Assembly: GCA_049999765.1 (NCBI GenBank)
Contig: JBNGIQ010008246.1
Span: 1 to 64,000, forward strand
Origin: Phaeoceros laevis
Lineage: Eukaryota > Anthocerotophyta > Anthocerotopsida > Notothyladales
Reading direction: 5' to 3'
DNA length: 64,000 nucleotides
The translations under genes and the position numbers were made by a program. The notes below the pieces were generated by a model that had not been told where the DNA came from, did no database searches, and saw only the letters and a list, made by a program, of their open reading frames with translations. Below, in pieces: positions 1 through 11,900 of this stretch (position 1 is its first letter; each line of letters starts with the position of its first letter).

Positions 1-1410
1 GACATAATCACTCAAGATGATGAAAATCTGATTCTTTCTCACTGTGAGCATCAATTTTCTTTTCCTCAAGGCTTGCAGAAAAGAATGATCTACTATTGCC
101 TTACCAGATATGGTATCCGTGGAGGTAAAGAGCTAGCAAACGTTCTGTATATAGATTTCAAAATCTTGACTGATAATCGAGGGCGCAAATATTTGGAGTA
201 AGTCTTATACTTCTGTCTTGCTGTATTGAAGTTTTATCAGCTGAAATAGGTTTCTTGCTCGTAAAGTAGGTTATTTACGTTGAGTTTGTTGAGGTTTCTT
301 GTTTGTTCCTCATGATCATACTTTGGGGCAAACTATCTAATATGTATACTTTTGCAGATATCGTGAAAGATTCAGCAAGAACAATCGAATTACAAAACAC
401 AATTTTCAACCTGACCATTTCAGATCTGCATTAAGTAATTTTGAGGATGACGTTATTCTTACCTTTGACAAGATGCTTGAGCATCAACCAAACTGGCCTG
501 AAGGCAAACAGGCGACAGAAAAGTTCTTGTTTTGTCAGCCCATTGTGGGAAATCCGAGAACCAAGGTGATAAATGTTTATGCATACGTTTTTTTGTAGTA
601 TGTGTAGTGCATTCACTAGTGCTGTAAGTTCTAGTCTAACTGTTTTTACCTTTCTTGAGCAGGCATGGTATTATGCTTCCCACCAGACAGAGAAAACATT
701 GAGAAGTGTTATAAGAAAATGACACAAGCATGCAATATCGAAGGATACTTCACCAACAAAATTGGTCGTGCTACAATGGTTACTAATATGGTACAGGCAG
801 GGGTCCCAACGCACATCTCAAAGAAAGTGACCGGCCACAAATCAGACTCGGCATTTGCAAAGTGCGATTGTGTCCAGTAGCTTTTTGGTGTATCTTTGTT
901 AGAAAGCGTTGTGTGCTGATTGACCTTAAAGTTTCTGTCTGCTCAGGTATGATCGGACTTTGGAGACGCAGATCAGAGCTGCTTCAGCCATGACGAGTTC
1001 AAAGGGTAAGCGTTCATTTCAGGAAGCTTTGGATGAAGAAAGGAGACTCCAGCTGTCTCTTCCAGTGGTTGGACAGCGCGTTTGTGGAGATGGTCAACCA
1101 GTTTCTACATCCGGACTGAACGGAAATGAACAGCAAGTTCTATTGATTAAAGGCAGTTGACAAAGTATTTCATCTTCAAAGGGAGATTCTTGATAGCCAT
1201 GTGTTGCATCTTCAAGGGGAGATTCTTAATAGCCATGTGGCTGCAGAGATTGATGAGAAAGCCCTCCCAGTGTCAGCTGAAGCTAGAGATTGGGTTGGAG
1301 TTGACTGGGACAAGGAAATGGCTCCCTACGATAAGCCCAAGGTCACATTTGAATCCATCTTCAAGTCCGGGATCTTCAATAATTGTGTAATCAACTTCAA
1401 AATGAATTGA
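1..1410 (+). pseudogene. Crypton-like tyrosine recombinase, partial and decayed
   Basis: Fragment of a tyrosine recombinase of the Crypton/DUF3504 type, the family that gave rise to ZMYM2- and KCTD1-like proteins; it is cut by the window edge at its 5' end. Exon-like blocks are 1-197, 358-565, 663-861 and 947-1160, with GT/AG borders. Seen: the first arginine region (YGIRGGKEL), then KIGRAT where the family has HxxR (the histidine is replaced), then TGHKS and a tyrosine created by the 861/947 junction. The frame breaks at least twice. In block 3, WYYASHQTE reads in one frame, but the part leading to KKMTQACNIEGYF reads in another, and the first frame meets a TGA at 720. After the TGA at 1158 the coding-like sequence goes on in another frame to 1410, ending IFNNCVINFKMN, like the usual end of this family as I recall it. 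A 36-bp duplication sits in the tail. Most likely a dead transposon-derived gene; sequencing errors are the alternative. Confidence 0.7.
1171..1242 (+). repeat. 36-bp tandem duplication in recombinase tail
   Basis: Two adjacent copies of a 36-bp unit beginning catcttcaa, differing at a few bases. They duplicate twelve codons of the C-terminal part of the decayed recombinase. Confidence 0.85.
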
Positions 1411-1598
1411 GACACTTGTTTTCAATGAAATTTGCAGTCGATAGTGACAAGTGGTAGAACAACACCTACTCTTAGTATGGCGCCTTAATCCCGACTCACT
1501 GGCACCGACTGACTGGCACAAGTTCAACCACACGACAGACGACTCTTTAATGGCATATGCCATTTTGCACCACCGGTTGACACATTATTCGCATTAGA

Positions 1599-1680
1599 GG
1601 CCACCCGGTGGCGCATAATTGGCTACCCGGTGGTGCATAATTTATCTACCCGGTGGTGCATAATTTGTCTACCCGGTTTC
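1599..1680. repeat. ~22-bp tandem repeat
   Basis: Three and a half copies of a unit close to ctacccggtggtgcataattt. The copies differ at one to three positions and the last is truncated. There are no unique spacers. Confidence 0.85.
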
Positions 1681-1755
1681 GACAGGCTGAATTACGCAAA
1701 CTCACTGGGGCGAGCCAACCGGATAACAACGAGCCAGTTTCCTTAATGTTGACAT

Positions 1756-1925
1756 AAGGATAGAAATGGTGAAAAAAAGGAACTATAGGAATATGTGAGT
1801 CGTGATAAAGACAGACGACATTATCAACTAAGATATGGGAATGGTGAAAAAAACGAATCGTACAGTCGTGTCAGCATCTAACACGATCATGTAAGATATC
1901 ATGGGATTGGTGAAAAAAAAGAACT
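1756..1925. repeat. degenerate ~70-bp repeat
   Basis: Three diverged units, each with the core ggtgaaaaaaa followed by a GAAC- or GAAT-like tetramer and a block about acgacacgatc. They lie directly before the 10-N gap at 1978-1987. Confidence 0.5.
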
Positions 1926-1977
1926 GTTACAGTAGGAATGCATGATGAAGACATACGACACGATCACGGCAAGGGCT

Positions 1978-1987
1978 NNNNNNNNNN
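1978..1987. other. assembly gap, 10 N
   Basis: Ten ambiguous bases inside the repeat-rich intergenic stretch. Unlike the gap at 15605, the flanks share no obvious sequence. Confidence 0.99.
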
Positions 1988-2074
1988 AACCATAGGAAGC
2001 TTAGGGTCGGTTGACAGAAAAGAAGATTTGTACTTATAGAAGAAGAAAAAAAATATTTCATTGCTTTAAACTGT

Positions 2075-2500
2075 GGGAGGAAAGACCCACGAGTTTGGAC
2101 GTTGACACAAGATATGCGCAACATAAAATCTTAACAGTCCAACGGATTGTCCATGAAAAGATGAGACTGTGCGATTGGACATTGGCACAAGATTTGCAAA
2201 CATCAACCTTACGGTCATACACATTGTCCGTCCATTATCGGGTCGTAGGAAAGAGCCGTGAGTTTGGACGATGACACAAGATTGCACACAGATTGTCAGT
2301 CCATTGTCGGGTAGTAGGAAAGAGCCGTGAGTTTTGGATGTTGACACAAGATTGCACAACATAAACCTAACAGTCCCACGGATTGTCCGTGAAAAGATGG
2401 GATTGTTCATTTGGACGTTGGCACAAGATTTGTAGGACATAAACCCAATGGCCATACGGATTGTTTGTCCATTGTCGGATCGTATTGCACTATGCAAGCG
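2075..2500. repeat. degenerate ~80-bp tandem repeat block
   Basis: About five diverged copies of a unit containing gagtttggacgttgacacaa, acataaacctaacagtcc and acggattgtcc. Copies begin near 2092, 2180, 2262, 2330 and 2417 and have many indels. No gene is seen between 1411 and 3261; 2500-3261 becomes GC-rich and should hold the chromomethylase promoter and leader. Confidence 0.7.
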
Positions 2501-3261
2501 TGATGAAATGTACGATACCTTGGACCATACACACTCATGATTGATGTTTGCTCTCACAATTCAACACTTTTGGGCTTTGTAAGTGCCACCATTGTAGGCT
2601 AGCCACAATGGCATAGGGGCATGTATTTTAGGAAATTAGGAATGCAAGAAAAAAAGTATGGAAAGCAGCAGCAATGTGCAGCCAAATTGTGCTTATGCAG
2701 TAGGTGGCACCGGTGATACGGGCAATCACGATGCGAGGATTGCTATTTTTGCATGATCGCCGTTTTTGAGAATGTGGACAAAAGGTATTGAAGAGGCTTG
2801 CCGTTCTATAATGAATGTTGGTAGTGAGAAACCCCAGACAGAGCAGCACCGCTCTCTCGCTTGTGTGTGAGTGTCGGGCAGGGGAAATGGCGGGTGGTTT
2901 GAACGATTGCATAAGGGCGGGATGCCGCGCGAAGGGAGGGGGTTCGGGGGGCACCAGCTCACCCGGGGACAGGAGGGGTCCGGGCCTGCCAGTCGCGAAA
3001 GCGACCTGCGGCAGTGCGCCAGGACGGGTGGTAGGCGGGAAGGCCGCACTTCCTCTTCCCCCTCCGCCCCTCCTTCCCTTCCGTTGCCTTTCACACCACC
3101 ATCCTCGCCTCGCCCCCTGCTACCTCCGCCGGAGGATCGCCGCATTCCGCTTTCCCCCTCTGTAGGCGGCCATCTCTGCTGCAGCTCAGCAGCAGCTGCA
3201 AAATCTCTGTTTTCATTTTCCAGCAATCTGGCGTGAGCGGGAATTGGAGGTGCCGGCCAGC

Positions 3262-6200
3262 ATGGGGAAAGGGGGGAAGAAGGAGAGGAGGAGAAGGCAG
3301 GCTGTGGAGGAGGCCGAGCTGCAGCAGCAGAATAGTGGTACCAAGGAGGTGGTGACGAGGAGCAAGGCAGAGAAAGTGCAGGCGAAGAGGAAGAAGGTGG
3401 ACGCTTCCGCGGATGTTGCTCCTGCTCCCGGGAAGCGATCCAGAGATCTGCAACTGGCTGCCGGGAAGGACTCGCCGCGGCGGAAGCGGACCAAGGTGGA
3501 CAAGGATCCGTGCAGCGACTCCAAGGACAGCAGCAATAAGACCGTCCTCACCAGTCTTGAGACGGACCAGCACAACGAGTGCCCCAGCGAGACCTCCGAT
3601 TGCGGGCAGAATGAGAATGCACCGGAGGAGGTGGCTGTGGTGACTCCCCGGGAGGTCAGGCGCGTGGGGCGCCGCAGCAGCGCCGGCACCTCAAGTGCGA
3701 AGACTGCAGCAGCAGCAGCTGACTTGATCAAGAGCCCGATGGCCATGGCCAAGTACGTGGCGGAGCAGGTCGGCAGCGACAGCGAGGTGAATGCCGATGA
3801 GCCGGTGCAGTACGCCAAGTTCGTCGGGAGTCCGTTTTCCAAGGCCAAAGCCAAGGCCAGATGGCCCCATCGCTACGAGACCAAGGACAAGGTTAGTCGC
3901 TTGTCTGCCTGTCTGTCAACTCTTCTCGTTTGCCCTGGTTGATGAGCGCAGCTCTTGCATTTGCTTCCCTTCTATTGCGCATTACCTCCGCCCTCACGGG
4001 TGCTACATTGGGTGTTGCAAGCAGGTGCTCAACGATGCGAGCAACAGGCTCAACAGGGAAGCTGCTGCCGAGTAAGTCATTGTCAGATGATAAGCACAGG
4101 CAGATAATCTACTTCTGGGTGTTGGTTCCTGCAAAGCGGTGAAATTCCTTTGTGTTAATGCTTGTCGAGTGTGCAACAGTGATAGGGTGGATGTTGACTG
4201 CGTAGCTCACTACTCAAAGGCACTGGTGGATGGCATGCTGTTTGAGTTGGATGACACCGTTGAAATCAATGTAAGGTTCTGGCTTTGGTGACATTTGCTT
4301 GTGATTACCCCTTTTTGTCTCGTCTGTGCTGTTGCCCTGTGGATGGGCAAGGAAGGGATCTGAGGTCATTTTCTTGTTAATACAGAATGAGGGCGGCAAA
4401 AACTTTATCGGCAAGGTCGTGGAAATGTTTGAGAAAAGGGATGGTAGCCCTTGGATCACGGCCCAGTGGTTCTTCTATGTGGAGGACACGGTGCATATTT
4501 CCTCCACCTTCGACTCTGAGGTTGTGATTTTGTGACTGTTGACTTGTCTTCAGTTCTGAACGACCGTTTGCTTCTCCCTCGGCAGGCTCTTGGGGAAGAT
4601 GGCAAAGACTCCGGACGCCATGATCCCAAAAGGCTTTTCTTTTCGGACGTCCAGGATGCAAATCCACTGGACTGCCTGGTAAAGAAAGTGTCCGTAACCA
4701 GGGTCCCAACCGTAAGTTCTTTCTCCTGGCAAATTTGCAAAGAGTGGTTCTCTCAAATGTATGTCACTTGTTTAGTTTGTTTAACTGCCATGGACTCTCC
4801 TACAGGTCCAGCTCGACAAGGACGTCTCGCTTGAGCAGTCGGACTTTGTGTACGATATGGGATACACAACCGCCTATTCCGCCTTTTATTCATTGCCAGG
4901 TAGCATGTATTGATGTACTAAACTGTGGATTCCATTTTCTTGCAAAGGAGCATCTCGGATACTTACGAACTTGTCCTCTGTGTTGCAGCGGTTGGTTCAG
5001 GAACCCCGTCTAGTCAGAAGTCAAGCGAGGTTCCCAGCTCAGAGGCAAGTGAAAGCTCTCAAGACAAGGAAAGGTCCGAGAGCTCTGAGTTAAGCTTGTT
5101 AGATCTTTACGCCGGCTGCGGGGCCATGTCGACTGGTCTCTGCTCTGGAGCTCGCTTGGCTGGCCATAACCTTATTTCGGTAGGTACCAAGAACTTTTTG
5201 CTTCATTTTCCTAGAGTCTATTTCAAGTTTCAGTTTCCCTAGGCTTTGTCTGCTGACCGGATAAGCTTGTGTTGCAGCGCTGGGCTGTAGATATAAATCA
5301 AGAAGCTTGTGAAAGCTATAAATACAACCACCCTGAAACAGAGGTGATAGATCGTCTTTGCAGTCTTAACATCCCCGGCCATTTTAAAACTCTGCTCCGT
5401 TTCTGAGTTTTGAAGTCCTGTGCAGGTGAGGAACGAAAAAGCCGATGATTTCTTTGCCCTTATTAAGGAATGGCAACAACTTTGTGCCAAGTACCCACTT
5501 GGAAGCACTGCAGAAAGCAAACCGCAGGAACCTAAAGCAGATGATAAAGAAGATAGTGACGACGACTCTGAAGAGTTGTCCGACGAGGTGTTTGAAGTTC
5601 AAAAGCTCCTTGCTGTCAAGTATGAAGAACCTCAGGGTCTTCTGTTCAAGGTATTGTCTACATTACTGCACTACGTTCCTCTACATGCAAAGTACAGGTC
5701 AAGTTCGCGTCCTGCGTGTGGCTGCCGCCCAGCACTGAATAGAGTCGTTCCTTAATGGGTTTTGGTAATGGACAGGTACGGTGGAAGGGTTACAGTGAGG
5801 ATGAAGACACTTGGGAACCTCTGGCGAACCTTGAGTAAGTGCTACGTACTTTTCACCCGGCAGGCTAATTTGGTACCGCCCATTTTATGGGAGTGCATTG
5901 ACTTAGTCACCTGACGAGTGAGTCCATTAATTTGCTGCAGGGATTGTCCTGAACGACTGGAAGAGTTTGTGGTCGAGGGTCGAAGAAACAATCTACTACC
6001 TCTGCCGGTAACAACTACCTGTTGGTGCCTGCTCTTTCCGATCTCCAATGCAAGGACGTGCTTGTCTCATCTCTCATCCTCTTGTCTGTGGTACTTCGTA
6101 ACTTCGAACAGGGGAAAGTGGATGTCATCTGCGGAGGGCCTCCTTGTCAAGGGGCAAGCGGCTTCAATAGGTTTCGAAATTACACAAATCCGCTGGCGGA

Positions 6201-8325
6201 TCCTCGAAACCATCAGATGGTAGTGTATATGGATATCGTGGACTTCCTTAAACCCCGGTTTATTCTCATGGAGAACGTTGTGGATATATTGAAGTTCTGC
6301 GGAGGTGTGCTAGGCAAGTACGCTCTCAGTCGCCTTGTCAGTATGCACTACCAGGTATTCGATGGCATTCGTTTCCTCCGTGAAATTACGAGGCTTTACG
6401 TCAAAGTCATTTGTTTTTTTTTTCAGTTTGCAAAGGTTGAGTGACCTTGTCCTGCAGGCCAAAATTGGCCTTCTGGTTGCAGGATCATACGGACTGCCGC
6501 AATTTCGCATGCGAGTATTCCTATGGGGTGCATCTACAACGGAGGTTGTGCCCATGCCCAGTCAACTGTGGTCTTGTCTCAGTTTTTGTTAGCTTACGTG
6601 TAGCCTGCCCAAAAATTTGGTCTTTCCCTTCGAAATTTATGATGGGGTTTTCCAGAAATTACCGGCTTTTCCGCTTCCAACTCATGATGTCGTGAAAAGG
6701 GGCCATCCGCCCGTCCACTGGGAGGTAACATACATTTCACGAAAACTGAAGCATGTATTGAGCCCTGGCTTGACTACAATGACATACCTCATTAACGACT
6801 CTGCGTGGTTTCTATTCGCAGCAAAACCTTGTTAGCCTGGATGAAGATGAAAAGCATCGCCTTGAGAAGGCTCTTGTTCTGCAGGATGCGATCTCCGATC
6901 TCCCCCCTGTAAGTGTTATCTTTGGTTGGGGTTGTGGGTTAATGGTGAGCGGGACAGTTGGTATCAAGCCGCTGAACATGCACATCGTCTGGTGAAGCAG
7001 ATTAGCAACTATGAGAAAAGGGACGAGCGAGCCTATGACAAGCCTCCCCAGACTCCGTTTCAAAGACTTGTGCGAATGCAAAAACCAGGTGCGTGACCCA
7101 ATCTTAACGCTAGAACGTTCCTACCAGCCCACCTGTGGGTTCCACCGGTAACCTGCCAATGTCGCAGATGCAGGAAAACCGGTTCTTTATGATCACAAGT
7201 CCCTCATTATGAATAAGGATGACTACGACCGGGCTTGCCAAATTCCGAAACGAAAGGTACGTGTGGAGACTGACCGAATCATGCAGTACCTATCTTTATT
7301 AGCTGCTGAAATGGGTCTGGGTCCCGTTGTTGGACCAGGGCGCCAATTTTAGAGACTTGGAAGGTGTAATAGTGTACGATGACAAAACTGTGGCTGTGAA
7401 ACAAAAGAACAGGAAGATGCTGGCCTCCGGCAAGCCTCTGGTGAGTACTTGCTCAGCTTATCGCATTCAGAACCATGCTTCCTCTGGAAGTTGTTTAATC
7501 TGTCGAAATTGGTCTTGTAGGTCCCGGACTATGCCATAACCTTCGTTGGTGGTAAGAGTTGCAAGTAAGTGCACGGCTAGACGTTGTTCATCACATACAT
7601 ATTAACTTTCTTGATGACGCCAGGATCTCAATTTCACAAGGAGATGTCCGCTGACGCCTCCTTCCTATTTACAGACCCTTTGGGCGCCTATGGTGGGATG
7701 AAACTGTGTCCACTGTTGTGACAAGGGCCGAACCCCACAATCAGGTAGCTGCTTAACCTTAGCAGATTCTCAAATAGTTCCAGGGACATGGGTTTGCTGT
7801 AACCTGGCGCTGTTCTATCTGCAGGCTGTCCTGCACCCCTCACAGGACCGTGTTCTCTCCATCCGGGAAAATGCGCGACTGCAGGGTTTCCCGGATCACT
7901 ATAAGCTCTTCGGTGATACTAAGGAAAAGTAATAATCTCCACTCACAAGATGAAGTTCTGTAGGAGCTTTCCCTGTAGTGCGTGGGTTAATTGGATGAGT
8001 TGCCTCTTTCAGGTATAAACAGGTAGGAAATGCTGTGGCGGTTCCTGTAGCAAGGGCCCTTGGCTATGCCTTGGGAAAAGCTATATCCGACGACGTCTCT
8101 GGAGCAGATTTCCTGCTCCCACAGGGATTCCCGATGAGCTTAATAGATGCCGAGGGACCACCAAGTTATTCATTGGACCTCCCTCAAACCGTGACGGGGG
8201 CTGATTTCCAGCTGCCAGAAAGCATGTTTGCTTCGAAGGAGTTGACCCTTCCCCAAGATGTGCCGGGAGCTGATTTCCAGCTCCCTGAGAGCATGTTTTC
8301 TGCAAAAGACTCGGACTCTTCCTAG
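3262..8325 (+). CDS. CMT: chromomethylase (plant DNA cytosine-5 methyltransferase)
   Basis: DNA (cytosine-5) methyltransferase of the plant chromomethylase class, which in characterised plants binds H3K9-methylated nucleosomes and maintains non-CG methylation. My model has 22 exons summing to 3,027 bp (1,008 aa). Order: basic, lysine-rich N-terminal region (1 to about 210); BAH domain (about 240-375, starting [11 protein letters not shown]); motif [13 protein letters not shown]; a chromodomain inserted between catalytic motifs I and IV (FEVQKLL to [15 protein letters not shown]), the hallmark of the class; motif [18 protein letters not shown] with the catalytic cysteine; motif VI MENV; motif [14 protein letters not shown]; motifs IX-X ending [19 protein letters not shown]. 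All key residues are present. The ATG at 3262 (catgggg context) is chosen because the longer frame upstream starts at TTG. A tail of about 70 aa with three GADFxLP units follows motif X and is unusual. AATAAA lies at 8463. Confidence 0.95.
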
Positions 8326-8957
8326 AGTCTGTCGTTTGCAGTTAGGCATCAGCTATCTAGGCGGACTATCTTTATAATTTTGGTGTCGCCGCCTGGTAAT
8401 AAGTGCCAGAATTTGCGGTATCCACATCTTGAAAACCTTGGACTCGAGCGCCGAGGGACTTTAATAAACTTAATATTTCCACCCTTGCGCTAGTGTCTCC
8501 TCTTAGTGGAACTCTCTTAAGCATGATGAGTACGCCACCTTCCCTCTCATTATCCTCTCCGAACAGACTTGGTCAATCCGGTGCTCTGTGCACGACCATG
8601 TAATGTTCCTTCATCTGATGAAGGACAGCCTGTTGTGTGATGGGCACCCGAGTACCGTCGAAGAGGCTATTGAGGCATGGTTGCCCTGAGAGACCTTCCC
8701 TATCATGCACCTATTCCGAATTGGATCGATGGCGGGGTCGGAATCCTCACGGTTACCAAGCTGGAATGACCATGCCCATGGTTTCGCCTGTGCCGCCGGA
8801 CAAAGAAGGAGCATCAGCTTCCACAGCTCCTATCCCCCTTATCGAGAGAGACAGAAGCAACTGGCGGAGAATGTGGTTGCGAACCTTCCAGATTGGCGGG
8901 ACAAGGCAGGATCGTGAACTCCACAACTTTTCGGATATCTTGCACAGGCTGATATGA
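8326..8957 (+). other. chromomethylase 3' UTR and degenerate leader of the PPR gene
   Basis: 8326 to about 8480 is the presumed 3' UTR, with an AATAAA at 8463-8468. The part from about 8640 to 8957 is alignable by eye with the sequence ahead of the second PPR gene (62255-62730). It contains LPDWRDKAG in one frame, the counterpart of NPPDWWDDRR there, but stops interrupt it in every frame. Confidence 0.5.
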
Positions 8958-11900
8958 GTGTCACTGAAACCAAATTGCCTGACAGAATGTTTCCTCCACT
9001 TCCAGAGAAGCGCCTGGGAAGCTTTCCATATCCAGTCGAGCAATAGTTTCAGGCCTTTCATAGTGAATGCTCAGCTAATTACCTCAGGTGCCCTGGTGCA
9101 CAGCGGTTATGAAGGGTTTTCTTCATTAGATGATACACTTCAGAGTCTGTGCGAGCAGGGACGCCCAGACAGGGCACTGGATGTACTGCTGCTCATGGAC
9201 CATCAGGGCACTGTCCCTTCAGGGTATATGTACAGGTCTCTCCTGAAGGCTTGCAGCAGGAGGAAGGCTTTGCTTGAAGCTAAAAGAGTCCATGCTCATC
9301 TGGCTTACCATGGTTTGGAGTTGTCAAAGTATCTTGGTGAGGAGCTAGTGAGCACGCTGGTTAAATGCGGTGGCCTTGACGATGCTCTCCAGGTATTTGA
9401 CAGGCTGCCAAGGCGGAGTGTGTTTTGCTGGACAGCCTTGATCTCTGGGTACACTAATGCTGGACAAGGTCAGGAGGCACTGAGAATGTACAAAAGTATG
9501 CAAAACGAAGATGTAGAGCCAAATACATATACTTTTGTCAGTCTACTCAAATCTTGTGGCAGCATGGCCGACCTGGAACAAGGGAAGCGGATTCATGTTG
9601 AAGCTGTCAAATATGGGTGCGCTGCTGATATCTTTGTGAGCACGTGTCTGGTTGACATGTACGGGAAGTGTGGCAGCATTACAGATGCGCAGGCTGTGTT
9701 TGATGCGTTGCCTGAGTGGAACGTTGTGTTGTGCACAGCTATGCTTGCAGCATATGTTGGGCATGGTGAGGCGGAGAAAGCCTTGCAGCTGTATGAACAG
9801 ATGTGGAGTAGATGTCTGAGCCCTAATGATCGGACATTTGTAAGTGTGCTCCAAGCATGTGGTATGCTTGCAGAGAGGGAAGCGGGAGGAGTTTTGATCG
9901 ATGGTTGTTTTGCTAAGGTAGCAGCTCTCAATTTGGGCAAGGTACTCCATGCTGCTGCTTGCAGGAAGGGCCATGATTCTGATGTCTTTGTTGGTAGTAC
10001 TCTGATTAGTTTGTATGGGAAGTGTGAGAGCATTGCGGATGCAGAAAGGGTGTTTGATGGGCTACCGCAGTGCAATGTGGTGGCATGGACCACAATGCTT
10101 GTAATATACATTGAGCAGGACCAAGCAGAGAAGGCTCTACAGCTGTATGAACAGTTACAGGATGAAGGTGTGAGTGCGAATAATCGCACCTTTATTGGTG
10201 CGCTCCAAGCTTGTGGCAGGGTTGCAGAGAAGGAAGAAGAGGTTATGGTAAATGGTTGTTTCGCGAAAGTAAGGTCGCTTGGAAAGGGAAAAGCAATACA
10301 TGCTGACATCTGCAGGAAGGGGTACGGTTGTGATGTCTTTGTTGGTAGCTCCCTTGTCAGCATGTATGCAAAGTGTGGGAGCATCATGGACGCAGAGGAA
10401 GTGCTTAGTGGATTGTCTGAGCATGAGAACGTGGCTTGGACTGCAATGCTTGCAGCATATGTCCAGCATGGCCAAGCAGAGAAGGTTTTGCAGCTGTATG
10501 AGCTGATGTGCGAGGAAGGTACAACTCGCAATGATCGTACTTTTGTGAGCGTGCTCAAAGCATGTGGCATGCTTGCAGAAACTGAAGAGGACACACTGGT
10601 GGATGGAGGGTCCTTAAAAATCAATTCGTTTCAAAGGGGGAGGTCAATTCATGCTGATGCTCGGAAGAGAGGATATGATTCAGATGTCTTTGTTGCCAAC
10701 ACCCTTGTAAGTATGTATGGAAAGTGTCGGAGCACTGTGGATGCACAGAATGTGTTCAATGGGATGTCCCAACCTGATGTGGTAGCATGGACTGCGATGC
10801 TCACAGCATATGTGGAGCATGGGCTGGCAGATTGGGCTTTGCAGTTGTATGCACAAATGAAGGAGGAAGGTGTGAGTGCAAATGCTCGGACTTTCGTGTG
10901 CATTCTGCAAGCATGTGGCATGGTAGCAGAGAAAGAAGCTGCAATCGAGGATGGGCCATGTGACAAAGTGAAGTCTTTAGAGATGGGGAGGGCAATACAT
11001 GCTGATGCTCGCCGAAAGAACTGTGACTCAGATGTCTTCGTCGGAAACACCTTAATCAGTATGTACGGGAATTGTGGGAGCATAATGGATGCTCAGACTG
11101 CGTTTGATGGCCTGTTGAAGCGAGATGTGGTGTCATGGAACGCACTGCTCGTGGCATACGTTGAGCACGGCAAAGCAGAGAAGGCTTTGCAACTGTATGA
11201 AGAGATGTTGGAGGTTGCCACGAGCCCAGATGCCTGGACATTTGTGAACATGCTTCAAGGATATGCCATGCTTGCAGAACAGGAAGAACAGGTCATTTCA
11301 AATGGACAATTTACAGAACTGCTGGAGAAAGGGAAGGCCTTGCATGCCTACATTTGGAGGAAAGGCTACGACTCTGATGTCTTTGTTTCCAGCTCCCTTC
11401 TTAGTATGTATAGTACGTGTGGGAGCATAGCAGATGCACAGATTGTGTTTGATGGCTTGACTCACCTCCATGTTGTGTCATGGAATGCTATGGCCATGGC
11501 ATATCTCAAAGACTCCCAGCCGGAGAAAGCTTTGCAGCTCTTCAGGCACATTCGACATGAGAGTGTGAGTCCAGATATCCAAATATTTGTGAACACGCTG
11601 CAAGCATGCGGCATGGCTGCGGAGAAGGAAATTGGAACTGTTGTGGATGGGCAGGCTATCAAAGTGAAGTCCCTCGAACTGGGCAAGGCAATACATGCTG
11701 AAGTCCAGGTAAGGGGCTTTCACTCGGATCTCTTCGTCTGTAGCACCCTGGTTAGCATGTACGGGAAGTGTGGGAGTGTAGCAGATGCATGGAATACGTT
11801 TGAAGGATTGCCCGAGGGATATGTGGTGTTGTGGAACGCGATGCTGACGGTATATGTCGATCATGGCCATGCCGAGACTGCACTGGCGCTGTACAGTCAA

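Noticed and set aside
1599-1680. CRISPR-like array
   Set aside because: Repeats are directly adjacent with no unique spacers, and the genome is a plant nucleus.
9593-10624. 343-codon open frame on - inside the PPR gene
   Set aside because: Antisense to near-identical PPR units; its own repetitiveness only mirrors the sense repeats.
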